Positions 9,079 through 16,161 of a stretch of DNA of 50,707 bases are shown piece after piece. The stretch covers positions 1 through 50,707 of the forward strand of contig CAKRWT010000018.1 of the NCBI GenBank assembly GCA_934418125.1, read 5' to 3'. This DNA comes from an uncultured Lachnospiraceae bacterium (GTDB lineage Bacteria > Bacillota > Clostridia > Lachnospirales > Lachnospiraceae). The notes under the pieces were generated by a model that did not search any database, had not been told where the DNA came from, and was given only the letters and a program-made list of their open reading frames with translations. Every line of letters starts with the position of its first letter. Position 1 is the first letter of the stretch. A program made the position numbers and the translations under genes.

Positions 9079-9441
9079 CTAAATGAACAATATTATAACT
9101 CCATCCCCCGTATCAACCAAGCCAATCAGTACCCCTTCTCCTTGAAGGGACAGGGGCGCTCCCTGTACCCGGAGATTTCCGGTTGAAACCAGATTTTCCG
9201 GTTGAAACCGCGCCTGTTCTATCTGCATCAGCCCATAAAGCTTGGGAATCACAGAATAGCCGTACGTCCCTACCGATACCGGGGGAATCTGGCTTCTTAA
9301 AAAATTCGCCACCCCATAAATACCATCTATGGCATGGAAGCAGAAATCCAACGGCGTTGTTCCTGCCATTTCCTCCGTAACGGCAAAATCCACCAGTAAA
9401 TCTGCATAATCGTTTGATATTATTTTTTCCTTGCAGGTCAT
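9079..9441 (-). pseudogene. S8 peptidase, 5' portion truncated after the catalytic Asp motif
   Basis: This 120-codon frame encodes the N-terminal region typical of Lachnospiraceae S8 peptidases, then LSLQGEGVLIGLVDTG, where the Asp of DTG (codon 9114-9112) is the catalytic Asp. The last eight residues (DGVIILFI) come from element DNA. The reading frame at the junction (codon 9108-9106) continues exactly into base 1382 of the distant 3' portion. The 120-residue product may still be made as a leader peptide for the methyltransferase that starts immediately after its stop. Confidence 0.88.
9094..9120. other. Recombination junction (att site) at the methyltransferase end of the element
   Basis: Read on the minus strand, the peptidase codons GTT GAT ACG are followed by the core GG (9108-9107), then the element arm GGATGG and AGTTATAATATTGT. 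The arm mirrors the opposite element end (ACAAGTATTTAACTGGAGAG), giving a dyad centred on GG. The reconstructed empty site is GATACG-GG-AATCCG, which reads D-T-G-I-R in the peptidase frame. Confidence 0.78.
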
Positions 9442-9459
9442 AATCTATCCTGCCTTCTT

Positions 9460-9488
9460 ATTATACTTTATTCTTCTATGATATGCAA
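9460..9488 (-). promoter_or_regulatory. Promoter of the interrupted S8 peptidase gene
   Basis: TTGCAT (9488-9483), a 17-base spacer and a perfect TATAAT (9465-9460) give a predicted transcript start near 9453, only about a dozen bases before the ATG at 9441. After integration this host promoter points straight into the element's methyltransferase and phosphatase genes. Confidence 0.72.
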
Positions 9489-9490
9489 AA

Positions 9491-11164
9491 TTATTGCCTG
9501 GTTTCGATTTCCCTGATTCTCTCGTTGTTTTCCAGGGTGTTACTGCGAATATCAATAACCGGTCCCCCGGTTCCCTCAATATATTCTCTGGTAATCGTCA
9601 CTTTGCCGATATTGTCATCCTTCGGTACTTCATACATGATATCTAACATGAACTCCTCGATAATCGCACGCAGGGCTCTGGCTCCGGTATCCTTTTCCAG
9701 TGCTTTCTTCGCAATTGCCTCCAGTGCTCCCTGGTCGAAACAAAGCTGCACTTCATCCAGCTCCAGCAGCTTCTGATACTGCTTCAGAATAGCATTTCTC
9801 GGCTCACTGAGAATCTTAACCATCATTTCTTCACTGAGCCCTTCCAGCGTGAAAATTACAGGAAGTCGTCCGATAAACTCCGGTATCATGCCGAACTTCT
9901 TTAAATCTTCCACGGTAACTCTGTTTAAAATATTCTTTTCCTTATCGTATTTATCCTTTAATTCCGCATTGTAACCGATAGAGGTCTTCTTATTCAGACG
10001 CTGTTTGATAATATCCTCCAAATCCGGGAAAGCTCCGCCGCAGATGAACAGAATATTCTTCGTATTAACGGTTGCCAGGGGCACCATGGCATTTTTGGAA
10101 TTGGCTCCTACCGGAACCTCCACTTCTGCCCCTTCTAACAGCTTTAACATTCCCTGCTGCACAGACTCTCCGCTTACATCACGGGTACTGGTATTTTTCT
10201 TCTTGGCAATCTTATCAATCTCGTCAATAAAGATAATGCCCCTCTCTGCCCGCTCTACATCATTATCCGCAGCTGCCAGCAGCTTGGATACTACACTTTC
10301 GATATCATCACCGATATAGCCTGCCTCGGTCAGGGAAGTGGCATCGGTAATGGCAAGCGGCACATCCAGAAGTCTCGCCAGGGTCTTAACCAGATAGGTT
10401 TTTCCACAACCGGTAGGTCCTATCATAAGCATATTGGACTTCTCTATCTCGATTTCATCCATCGTTCCTGTAGCAACCCGTTTATAATGATTATAAACCG
10501 CTACCGACATAACCTTCTTGGCATACTCCTGTCCCACCACATACTCATCCAGTTTTTCCTTGATTTTATGCGGCGGCATAATATTATGGATATCAATTTC
10601 CGGGGTTTCACCTTTTTTCTTCTTTTTCTTAGGTTTCTGCTTATTGGGAATTCCGCCATCCCCCTGCAAATCTGCCAGGTTTACAAAACTGATGTTTGGG
10701 AATCCTTTTCCATGGTTATTGAAATCATCGGGCTGGTTTAACATGCCCTGGTAATCAAACTGGCTGACCGTATCCATCGTCTTATGCATACAGTCATCGC
10801 AGACACAGATATGATTGGGCAGATGAAACATCTTTCCTGCCTTGCTTTCCGGTCTGCGGCAGATGAAACAGACATCTTCATAGCCGTTGTTATCCTTATC
10901 CTCCTCTTTGTCCTCTTCTGAAATTTCTTCCACTTCGACTACTTCTGATTCCATATCCTGTTCGTTTGTATCATCTGTTGCCTGTTCCTCTGACAAAATG
11001 AGCATTTCTTCCTGCTTTTTCTCTGTGTCCTCTGTCGTTTTATCCTGTTCCATTCTGGCTTTACGGCTGTTCCGGAGCTCCTCCCTTACCTGGTCGGCAT
11101 CCTCCATCTCCCGAAAATCCCAGTTATGATTGTCATTTCTATTATCAAACATATTCCTGTCCAA
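9491..11164 (-). CDS. clpX: ClpX-type AAA+ unfoldase with an extended N-terminus
   Basis: At 557 residues this is far longer than usual ClpX (about 420). An acidic, disordered leader (1-95) precedes a ClpX zinc-binding domain (Cys99, Cys102, Cys122, Cys125), then a Lys-rich linker (PKKKKKKG near 178-185) and the AAA+ module. The module has Walker A GPTGCGKT (249-256), Walker B IIFIDEID (310-317), a pore loop GYIG (canonical GYVG), RDVSGESVQQGMLK, IPEFIGRLPVI with the Arg finger, and sensor-2 GARALRAIIEE. The ClpP-docking loop reads IGYNAE rather than the usual IGF. No clpP or tig is adjacent. It probably unfolds proteins in the cytoplasm; whether it works with ClpP is uncertain. It could be the sole ClpX or a second paralogue. 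Confidence 0.85.
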   Translation of the reverse strand: MDRNMFDNRNDNHNWDFREMEDADQVREELRNSRKARMEQDKTTEDTEKKQEEMLILSEEQATDDTNEQDMESEVVEVEEISEEDKEEDKDNNGYEDVCFICRRPESKAGKMFHLPNHICVCDDCMHKTMDTVSQFDYQGMLNQPDDFNNHGKGFPNISFVNLADLQGDGGIPNKQKPKKKKKKGETPEIDIHNIMPPHKIKEKLDEYVVGQEYAKKVMSVAVYNHYKRVATGTMDEIEIEKSNMLMIGPTGCGKTYLVKTLARLLDVPLAITDATSLTEAGYIGDDIESVVSKLLAAADNDVERAERGIIFIDEIDKIAKKKNTSTRDVSGESVQQGMLKLLEGAEVEVPVGANSKNAMVPLATVNTKNILFICGGAFPDLEDIIKQRLNKKTSIGYNAELKDKYDKEKNILNRVTVEDLKKFGMIPEFIGRLPVIFTLEGLSEEMMVKILSEPRNAILKQYQKLLELDEVQLCFDQGALEAIAKKALEKDTGARALRAIIEEFMLDIMYEVPKDDNIGKVTITREYIEGTGGPVIDIRSNTLENNERIREIETRQ

Positions 11165-11196
11165 TCCTCTCTGTTATTCCTTATTGTAACGTTGTC

Positions 11197-11219
11197 CATA
11201 AGACTACTATTATCTTATG
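11197..11219. promoter_or_regulatory. Inverted repeat in the clpX leader
   Basis: Perfect 7-base arms CATAAGA and TCTTATG are separated by nine bases, lying just downstream of the predicted clpX start site. It may be an operator for a repressor or a small RNA hairpin. The dyad is visible; any regulator is unknown. Confidence 0.3.
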
Positions 11220-11229
11220 TAAGTATGAT

Positions 11230-11258
11230 AGTATAAAAACTTCTTTCTCACAAGTAAA
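11230..11258 (-). promoter_or_regulatory. Probable clpX promoter
   Basis: TTTACT (11258-11253), 17 bases, then TATACT (11235-11230). An overlapping alternative in the same segment is TTGTGA-N17-TATCAT. The 5' leader is about 60 bases. Confidence 0.5.
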
Positions 11259-11286
11259 CATTCTCTAAAGATTTCAGAAAAAAGGA

Positions 11287-11310
11287 GAAAGGCGGTCAAA
11301 GACCGCCTTT
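11287..11310 (-). terminator. Rho-independent terminator after htrA
   Basis: GGCGGTC and GACCGCC arms (11291-11297, 11301-11307) form a tight hairpin with a three-base loop. On the minus strand it is followed by TTTCTCC and a run of T. On the plus strand it is followed directly by TTTTT, so it may work both ways. Confidence 0.7.
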
Positions 11311-11343
11311 TTATCGCCTGTTGTATTTACATGGTAACCATGT

Positions 11344-12963
11344 TTACTCCTGAACCTTGTTGCCTAAGGTAATCTCTACCGTTTTGCTCTCATAACCGCC
11401 GGCCTGTACGGTCATAACGGTTACCTTTACGGTATTGCCCTTTGCATAAAATTCCAGTTCTTTCTGTAAATCATCCATGGATGTTATCTTATCGCCGTCA
11501 AACTCTGTGATAATATCCCCTTTCTGTAAGCCTGCTGCAGATGCTGCTGTATTGTCATAAACCTGTGCAATATAGACACCTTCCGGCATACCATAAGCCT
11601 GGGATACTTCCTCTGTTACACTGATACCGGAAATACCAAGATAACCTCTTTCCTCTTCTGCTACTTTACTTTTTGTTTCTTTTAACATCAGGTCTGCAAT
11701 AATCGGATTTGCTGCTGAAATCGGGATAGCATAGCCCATACCTTCTACGGTACTTCCAACAATCTTCTTGGAATTGATACCAATGACTTCCCCTTCTACG
11801 TTTAACAGCGCACCACCGGAGTTACCAGGGTTAATCGCTGCATCAGTCTGGATAAAGGTACCGGTAGAGCCATCGGATAATTCAATGCTTCTGTTCAAAG
11901 CACTGATAACACCTGTGGTAACAGACTGCCCATAGCCAAGGGCATTACCGATGGCAATGGCAGGTTCACCAACTACCAGGGAATCGGAATCCCCAAGGGT
12001 TGCCACGCTAATCTGCTGTAAGGTAGATGCTTCAATACTGTCCATCGGAACGGCAAGCACTGCCAAATCCATATCCGAGTCAGAGCCTTTTAAAAATGCC
12101 TCTGCCTCGCTGCCTTCATTAAACTGTACCTTTAAGGAATCAGCACCTTCTACCACATGGTAGTTGGTTACGATTAACAGCTCTGTGTCATTCTGTCCTA
12201 CAATGATACCGGAACCACTGGCATCTGCCTCATTGGTCATTGCCTGTCCAAAATAGGACATGGTCTCTGTATAATGATTGGTAATGGATACAATGGATGG
12301 CATTACATTGCTTACCATATCGGAAACATCTGAGGTAACAGTTGTGACGCTCTGGTTTAATGTGGTCTGGCTGCTGCTCTGTGCGGTTTCGGTCACACTC
12401 TGTGCTGCATCCGATACTGCTTCTGTTGCCTCACTGACTTCTGTTGTCTTATCCGGACCGGATACATTCTGTACTACATAAAATCCCAATCCCGCAAAGA
12501 CACCAAAAAAAATACCAAGGGATGCAGCCGCAATGGCTTTCTTCCAGTAAGGTGCTCCTGTTCTTTCCTTCTTTTCTTTCTGTTTCTTCTGCTTTTTCCG
12601 GCTCATCTGTGTATAATCATTGGGATAGGTATTACCATACTGGTAACTGCCGGTCCCACTGCCGTAAGCGGTACTGTGCCCATAAGCCTGGTTCTGATAG
12701 CTGTTCTGGTAAGTATTCTGATAAGGGTTATGATAAGCTCCATAACCGGTTCCTGCAGCAGAACCATTCTGCTGGGTATTTCCTGTCACACTGCCTTGGG
12801 CATTAGTGTTTGCACTATTTGTGCTCTGTGCGGTATTCTGTGCCGCAGAGGAGAACTGTCCTCCCTGATTAGCAGGAGTACCATTCGCACCTACGGTGCC
12901 ATTGGTATTGCCTGCATGATTGTTATAATAATCGTTTGGATAATTGTTGTCGTACATATCCAT
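11344..12963 (-). CDS. HtrA/DegP-like membrane-anchored serine protease
   Basis: This 539-residue protein has an Asn/Gln/Gly/Tyr-rich cytoplasmic N-terminus (1-120, with YQNTYQNSYQN repeats), a Lys/Arg-rich stop (122-142), one membrane helix (about 143-165), and a Ser/Thr-rich linker. A trypsin-like domain with the triad His269 (TNYHVVEG), Asp299 (SDMDLAVL) and Ser382 (NPGNSGGALLN) is followed by one PDZ domain at about 435-535. Such proteases degrade or refold misfolded exported proteins outside the membrane. The first ATG is only a few bases from the ribosome site AAGGGAG; the second ATG (12957) has better spacing. A terminator follows. Confidence 0.92.
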   Translation of the reverse strand: MDMYDNNYPNDYYNNHAGNTNGTVGANGTPANQGGQFSSAAQNTAQSTNSANTNAQGSVTGNTQQNGSAAGTGYGAYHNPYQNTYQNSYQNQAYGHSTAYGSGTGSYQYGNTYPNDYTQMSRKKQKKQKEKKERTGAPYWKKAIAAASLGIFFGVFAGLGFYVVQNVSGPDKTTEVSEATEAVSDAAQSVTETAQSSSQTTLNQSVTTVTSDVSDMVSNVMPSIVSITNHYTETMSYFGQAMTNEADASGSGIIVGQNDTELLIVTNYHVVEGADSLKVQFNEGSEAEAFLKGSDSDMDLAVLAVPMDSIEASTLQQISVATLGDSDSLVVGEPAIAIGNALGYGQSVTTGVISALNRSIELSDGSTGTFIQTDAAINPGNSGGALLNVEGEVIGINSKKIVGSTVEGMGYAIPISAANPIIADLMLKETKSKVAEEERGYLGISGISVTEEVSQAYGMPEGVYIAQVYDNTAASAAGLQKGDIITEFDGDKITSMDDLQKELEFYAKGNTVKVTVMTVQAGGYESKTVEITLGNKVQE

Positions 12964-12993
12964 TACTCCCTTCTGCTTCTTTTTGTATCTGAG

Positions 12994-13011
12994 CTGGATG
13001 AAATCATCCAG
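12994..13011. promoter_or_regulatory. Perfect palindrome in the htrA leader
   Basis: CTGGATGAAATCATCCAG has 8-base arms about 40 bases before the htrA start, between the ribosome site and an upstream TATACT at about 13048. There is no T-run, so it is not a terminator. It may be an operator or a leader hairpin. The rest of the 291-base htrA-glmS gap shows nothing else except the hairpin at 13154-13186. Confidence 0.35.
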
Positions 13012-13153
13012 TGGTCAAATGCTCTTTTTTCTTTACTATGGGGTCAGTATATCTTCTAATTGTGTTCAAAGTGTGACAGAAAAATATCAAAATTGTGTTT
13101 TTTATTTTCTTTGTTTTCCGGTAAGTGCATTTTTCTCATCGCCATAACAGAAA

Positions 13154-13186
13154 GAGCAGACATCCTTTTGTATAGAACATCTGCTC
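13154..13186 (-). terminator. Possible terminator after glmS
   Basis: The arms GAGCAGA and TCTGCTC enclose a 19-base loop, followed on the minus strand by TTTCTGTT. The loop is long and the T-run weak, so confidence is modest. Confidence 0.4.
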
Positions 13187-13254
13187 CTCTTCTTTTTCCT
13201 TTATTCCTTTGCCATTTTCCATTCTTCCGGAAAACTTTCCCTTTTCAGGAGTCT

Positions 13255-15081
13255 TTATTCTACCGTAACGGATTTTGCAAGGTTTCTCGGTTTATCCACA
13301 TCACAGCCCTTACCAACGGATACATAATAACCAAATAACTGGAGCGGAATGATAGCCAGGGAGTTTGCAAAGTAAGGATGGGTTTCCGGAATATAAATAA
13401 CATAATCGGCAGCCTTTTCAATCTCCTTATTCTCCTCGCAGGTAACTGCCAGTACAAACGCACCTCTTGCTTTTACCTCTACCATATTGCTGATTGTCTT
13501 GGCATACAAATCCGGCTGTGTGGATACAGCTGCTACCAGCGTTCCTTCTTCAATCAGGGAAATGGTGCCGTGCTTTAATTCACCTGCCGCATAAGCCTCA
13601 GAATGAATATAGGAAATCTCTTTTAATTTCAGAGAACCTTCCAGGGAAATCGCATAATCGATACCTCTTCCGATGAAGAAAACATCTTTTGCTCCCACAT
13701 AACGGTTAGCAAATTTCTGAATCTTCAGTTTATTATTTAACAGTAACTCTATCTGGTCAGGCAGACACTTCAAATCATTTATCATGGCTTCAAATTCATT
13801 ATCCGCAATCTTGCCTTTGACTCTTCCCAGTTTCATTGCCAGTAAGTATAAGGCAATCAGCTGAGCACTGTAAGCTTTCGTGGTTGCTACAGCAATTTCA
13901 GGACCTGCCCAGGTATAAAGTACATTGTCAGCCTCTCTGGCAATGGAGCTTCCTACCACGTTGACGATACCAAGCACTTTAAAGCCGCGGGCTTTGGATT
14001 CCCTTAAAGCAGCCAGCGTATCTGCTGTCTCACCGGACTGGCTGATAACCACTACCATGGCACCCTCTTCCAGAATCGGATTACGATAACGGAATTCCGA
14101 TGCCAGGTCTACTTCTACCGGCACACGTGCCAGACCCTCAATGACATATTTACCGGTTACACCGGCATGGTAAGCAGAACCACAGGCTACAATATGAATC
14201 TTCTTCACTGCACGCAGCTCATCATCTGTCATATTTAACTCATCAATGACGATGTCGTTACCTTTGATACGCGGCAACAGCGTGTCGGTTACCGTTTTCG
14301 GCTGCTCATACATTTCTTTTAACATGAAATGCTCATAGCCTGCCTTCTCTGCCGCATTGGCATCCCACTCAATGGTAACCGGCTCTTTGGTAATCTCTTC
14401 TTCATCTACGGTATAGAAGTGCATGTGGTCTGCATGTAACCGTACCACTTCCTGATTGTCCACATAGTATACTTTTCTGGTATATTTCAGGATTGCCGGT
14501 ACATCCGATGCGATAAAGCATCCTTCTTCACTCTGTCCTACGATTAACGGAGAGTCCTTTCTGGCTGCAAAAATCTGGTCAGGACAGTCTGCAAACATAA
14601 TTCCCAGTGCATAGGAGCCCTCTACACGATGCAATACCTTGGTAATGGCCTCCAGCGGATTTCCCTTATAATAATAATCCAGCAAATGTGCCAGCACCTC
14701 CGTATCCGTTTCTGACACGAACTTATAGCCCTTGGATATCATTTTCTGACGAAGCTGGATATAATTCTCAATAATACCATTATGTACCACTGTAATGGTC
14801 TCATCTTTATTAAAATGCGGATGGGCATTCACGTTACTTGGTACCCCATGGGTTGCCCATCTCGTATGACCGATACCCGAAGTTCCCGGCATGGTCTCGC
14901 CACCACGGGTCATATTCTCTAACACTTTCAATCTTCCCACCGATTTGGTAATATTTATTTTCTGTCCATCATAAATCGCCATACCGGCAGAATCATATCC
15001 ACGGTATTCTAACTTGGACAGACCATCCAAAATAATGGGTGCCGCCTGTTTCGTTCCAATATATCCTACAATTCCACACAT
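13255..15081 (-). CDS. glmS: Glutamine-fructose-6-phosphate aminotransferase (isomerizing)
   Basis: This 608-residue enzyme makes glucosamine-6-phosphate for peptidoglycan and amino-sugar synthesis. The N-terminal glutaminase starts MCGIVGYIG with nucleophile Cys2, with GIGHTRWATHG and HNGIIENY following. Two SIS domains carry VACGSAYHAG, ISQSGETADT, and the conserved C-terminus PRNLAKSVTVE. The length is normal. It lies 13 bases downstream of a GT2 gene, so it has no leader of its own and no room for a glmS ribozyme. Its partner in the transcript suggests supply of amino sugar to the surface glycan. Confidence 0.97.
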   Translation of the reverse strand: MCGIVGYIGTKQAAPIILDGLSKLEYRGYDSAGMAIYDGQKINITKSVGRLKVLENMTRGGETMPGTSGIGHTRWATHGVPSNVNAHPHFNKDETITVVHNGIIENYIQLRQKMISKGYKFVSETDTEVLAHLLDYYYKGNPLEAITKVLHRVEGSYALGIMFADCPDQIFAARKDSPLIVGQSEEGCFIASDVPAILKYTRKVYYVDNQEVVRLHADHMHFYTVDEEEITKEPVTIEWDANAAEKAGYEHFMLKEMYEQPKTVTDTLLPRIKGNDIVIDELNMTDDELRAVKKIHIVACGSAYHAGVTGKYVIEGLARVPVEVDLASEFRYRNPILEEGAMVVVISQSGETADTLAALRESKARGFKVLGIVNVVGSSIAREADNVLYTWAGPEIAVATTKAYSAQLIALYLLAMKLGRVKGKIADNEFEAMINDLKCLPDQIELLLNNKLKIQKFANRYVGAKDVFFIGRGIDYAISLEGSLKLKEISYIHSEAYAAGELKHGTISLIEEGTLVAAVSTQPDLYAKTISNMVEVKARGAFVLAVTCEENKEIEKAADYVIYIPETHPYFANSLAIIPLQLFGYYVSVGKGCDVDKPRNLAKSVTVE

Positions 15082-15093
15082 TCTCTTATCCTC

Positions 15094-16092
15094 CTATGAT
15101 TCCTGTTCTGAACGTCCATATCCCCTGGCAGGGTCAATTTTTCTGCTGTCCTTTTTCAAACTATCCTGCCGCCAGTATTCCTGATTAGAAGATAACAGGA
15201 TAGCCAGTCTTCTTGGTAACTTCCGGTAGTTTTTTCCCAGCAGATAGCCCATATACTTAAATCCACTCTGGCAAATGACATGGGGTATCAGTTTTCGTTG
15301 CTTTTGTTCTTTTAAATAACGGACTGTCTGTTTTACCAGCCGCATTCCTTCCGATTCTGATGGATATTTCGCAAACACCTCCGGATGGTCAGCCTGAGAA
15401 ACCCCTAAATCAAAATTACGATGAAACTGTTCGGTATTCGTATAATTATGAGAATGAAATACCTTTGCTTCTGCCACATAAGCAATTCCATAGCCTGCTT
15501 CTACTGCCTTTGCTGCATAAAGCATATCTTCATTAAAAATGGTATGTTTGATAAAACCACCTAATCCATCAAAAATCTGCCGGTTATATGCGGCACACAC
15601 ATTGGAACAGAAAAATGTCTTGATGCCCAGTGCCGGTAAATCCTGCCGTGTCTTTACCATCGATTGCTCCGGATAGTTGAAGCTTCTCGTATACTGCTCC
15701 ACCAGCCCGCTTTCCGGACTGGCAAGCTGTCTTGCATAAGCCACCGCCACTCTACTATCCTGTAATTTTGACAGCAGCTTCTCCACCAGATACTCATCTG
15801 CCGGTACGGCATCCTGAGTCATCATGATAAAATAAGAAGCATCCGAATGTTTCACCCCCCGGTTTCTCGTTCTGCCATGATTAAATTCTCTTTTAGAAAT
15901 ATGTTTTACCTGAATATTATGATAGTTCTTAATCGCCGGATTGCCATAGACCAGCCTGTCATAATATTTCTGCTCCGTATTCATGATGATAATCTGATTG
16001 ATGGCAATACTCTGGTGCTCCAATCGATCAATCAGTTCTATAAATTTATCATCAGGCTTATAGACGGGGATAATGACATCTACCTTATCCAC
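15094..16092 (-). CDS. GT2 family glycosyltransferase, rhamnosyltransferase-like
   Basis: This 332-residue GT-A protein opens VDVIIPVYKPDDKF. It carries the FNHGRTRNRG motif seen in RgpB/RfbF-type rhamnosyltransferases, TQDAVPAD as the metal-binding region, and an acceptor region with FNEDMLYAAK (E-D base). The start is GTG at 16092 with GGAGG seven bases before it; the nearby ATG is out of frame. It probably adds a sugar to the lipid-linked surface polysaccharide at the inner membrane face. It is cotranscribed with glmS from a promoter just upstream. Confidence 0.88.
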   Translation of the reverse strand: MDKVDVIIPVYKPDDKFIELIDRLEHQSIAINQIIIMNTEQKYYDRLVYGNPAIKNYHNIQVKHISKREFNHGRTRNRGVKHSDASYFIMMTQDAVPADEYLVEKLLSKLQDSRVAVAYARQLASPESGLVEQYTRSFNYPEQSMVKTRQDLPALGIKTFFCSNVCAAYNRQIFDGLGGFIKHTIFNEDMLYAAKAVEAGYGIAYVAEAKVFHSHNYTNTEQFHRNFDLGVSQADHPEVFAKYPSESEGMRLVKQTVRYLKEQKQRKLIPHVICQSGFKYMGYLLGKNYRKLPRRLAILLSSNQEYWRQDSLKKDSRKIDPARGYGRSEQES

Positions 16093-16115
16093 ATTCTTTC
16101 CTCCGTTGCATCCTA

Positions 16116-16121
16116 ATTATA
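16116..16121 (-). promoter_or_regulatory. Promoter -10 box for the GT2-glmS pair
   Basis: A perfect TATAAT (16121-16116) lies 24 bases upstream of the GTG start. The -35 region would overlap the preceding terminator (TTCTAC at 17-base spacing) and is a poor match. Confidence 0.45.
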
Positions 16122-16131
16122 CACAAAATAA

Positions 16132-16152
16132 GGGGCCTGTAGAACAAGCCCC
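16132..16152 (-). terminator. Terminator after the LCP gene
   Basis: Read on the minus strand, GGGGCTTG, loop TTCTA and CAGGCCCC pair over eight bases (one G-T), followed by TTATTTTG. It separates the LCP gene from the GT2-glmS unit. Confidence 0.7.
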
Positions 16153-16161
16153 TTCGCTTTT

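Larger units (their letters stand above)
1384..9107. mobile_element. Serine-recombinase integrative element (about 7.7 kb) inserted in an S8 peptidase gene
   Basis: The boundaries come from three independent signs. The two halves of one subtilase lie outside it and rejoin in frame; a GG core is shared by both junctions; and the joined ends form an attP-like dyad (AACT-N6-GG-N6-AGTT). All six internal genes are on the minus strand, the same direction as the interrupted gene: methyltransferase, PP2C phosphatase, DUF6870-like protein, then three serine recombinases. There are no phage structural, relaxase or replication genes, so it looks like a non-conjugative, skin-like intervening element or a small integrative element. 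Whether it can excise is unknown. Confidence 0.85.

Noticed and set aside
1384..9107. The element as a prophage.
   Set aside because: No capsid, tail, lysis or replication genes are present; only recombinases and two regulatory or enzymatic cargo genes.
15082..15093. A glmS ribozyme upstream of glmS.
   Set aside because: Only 12 bases separate the two coding regions.
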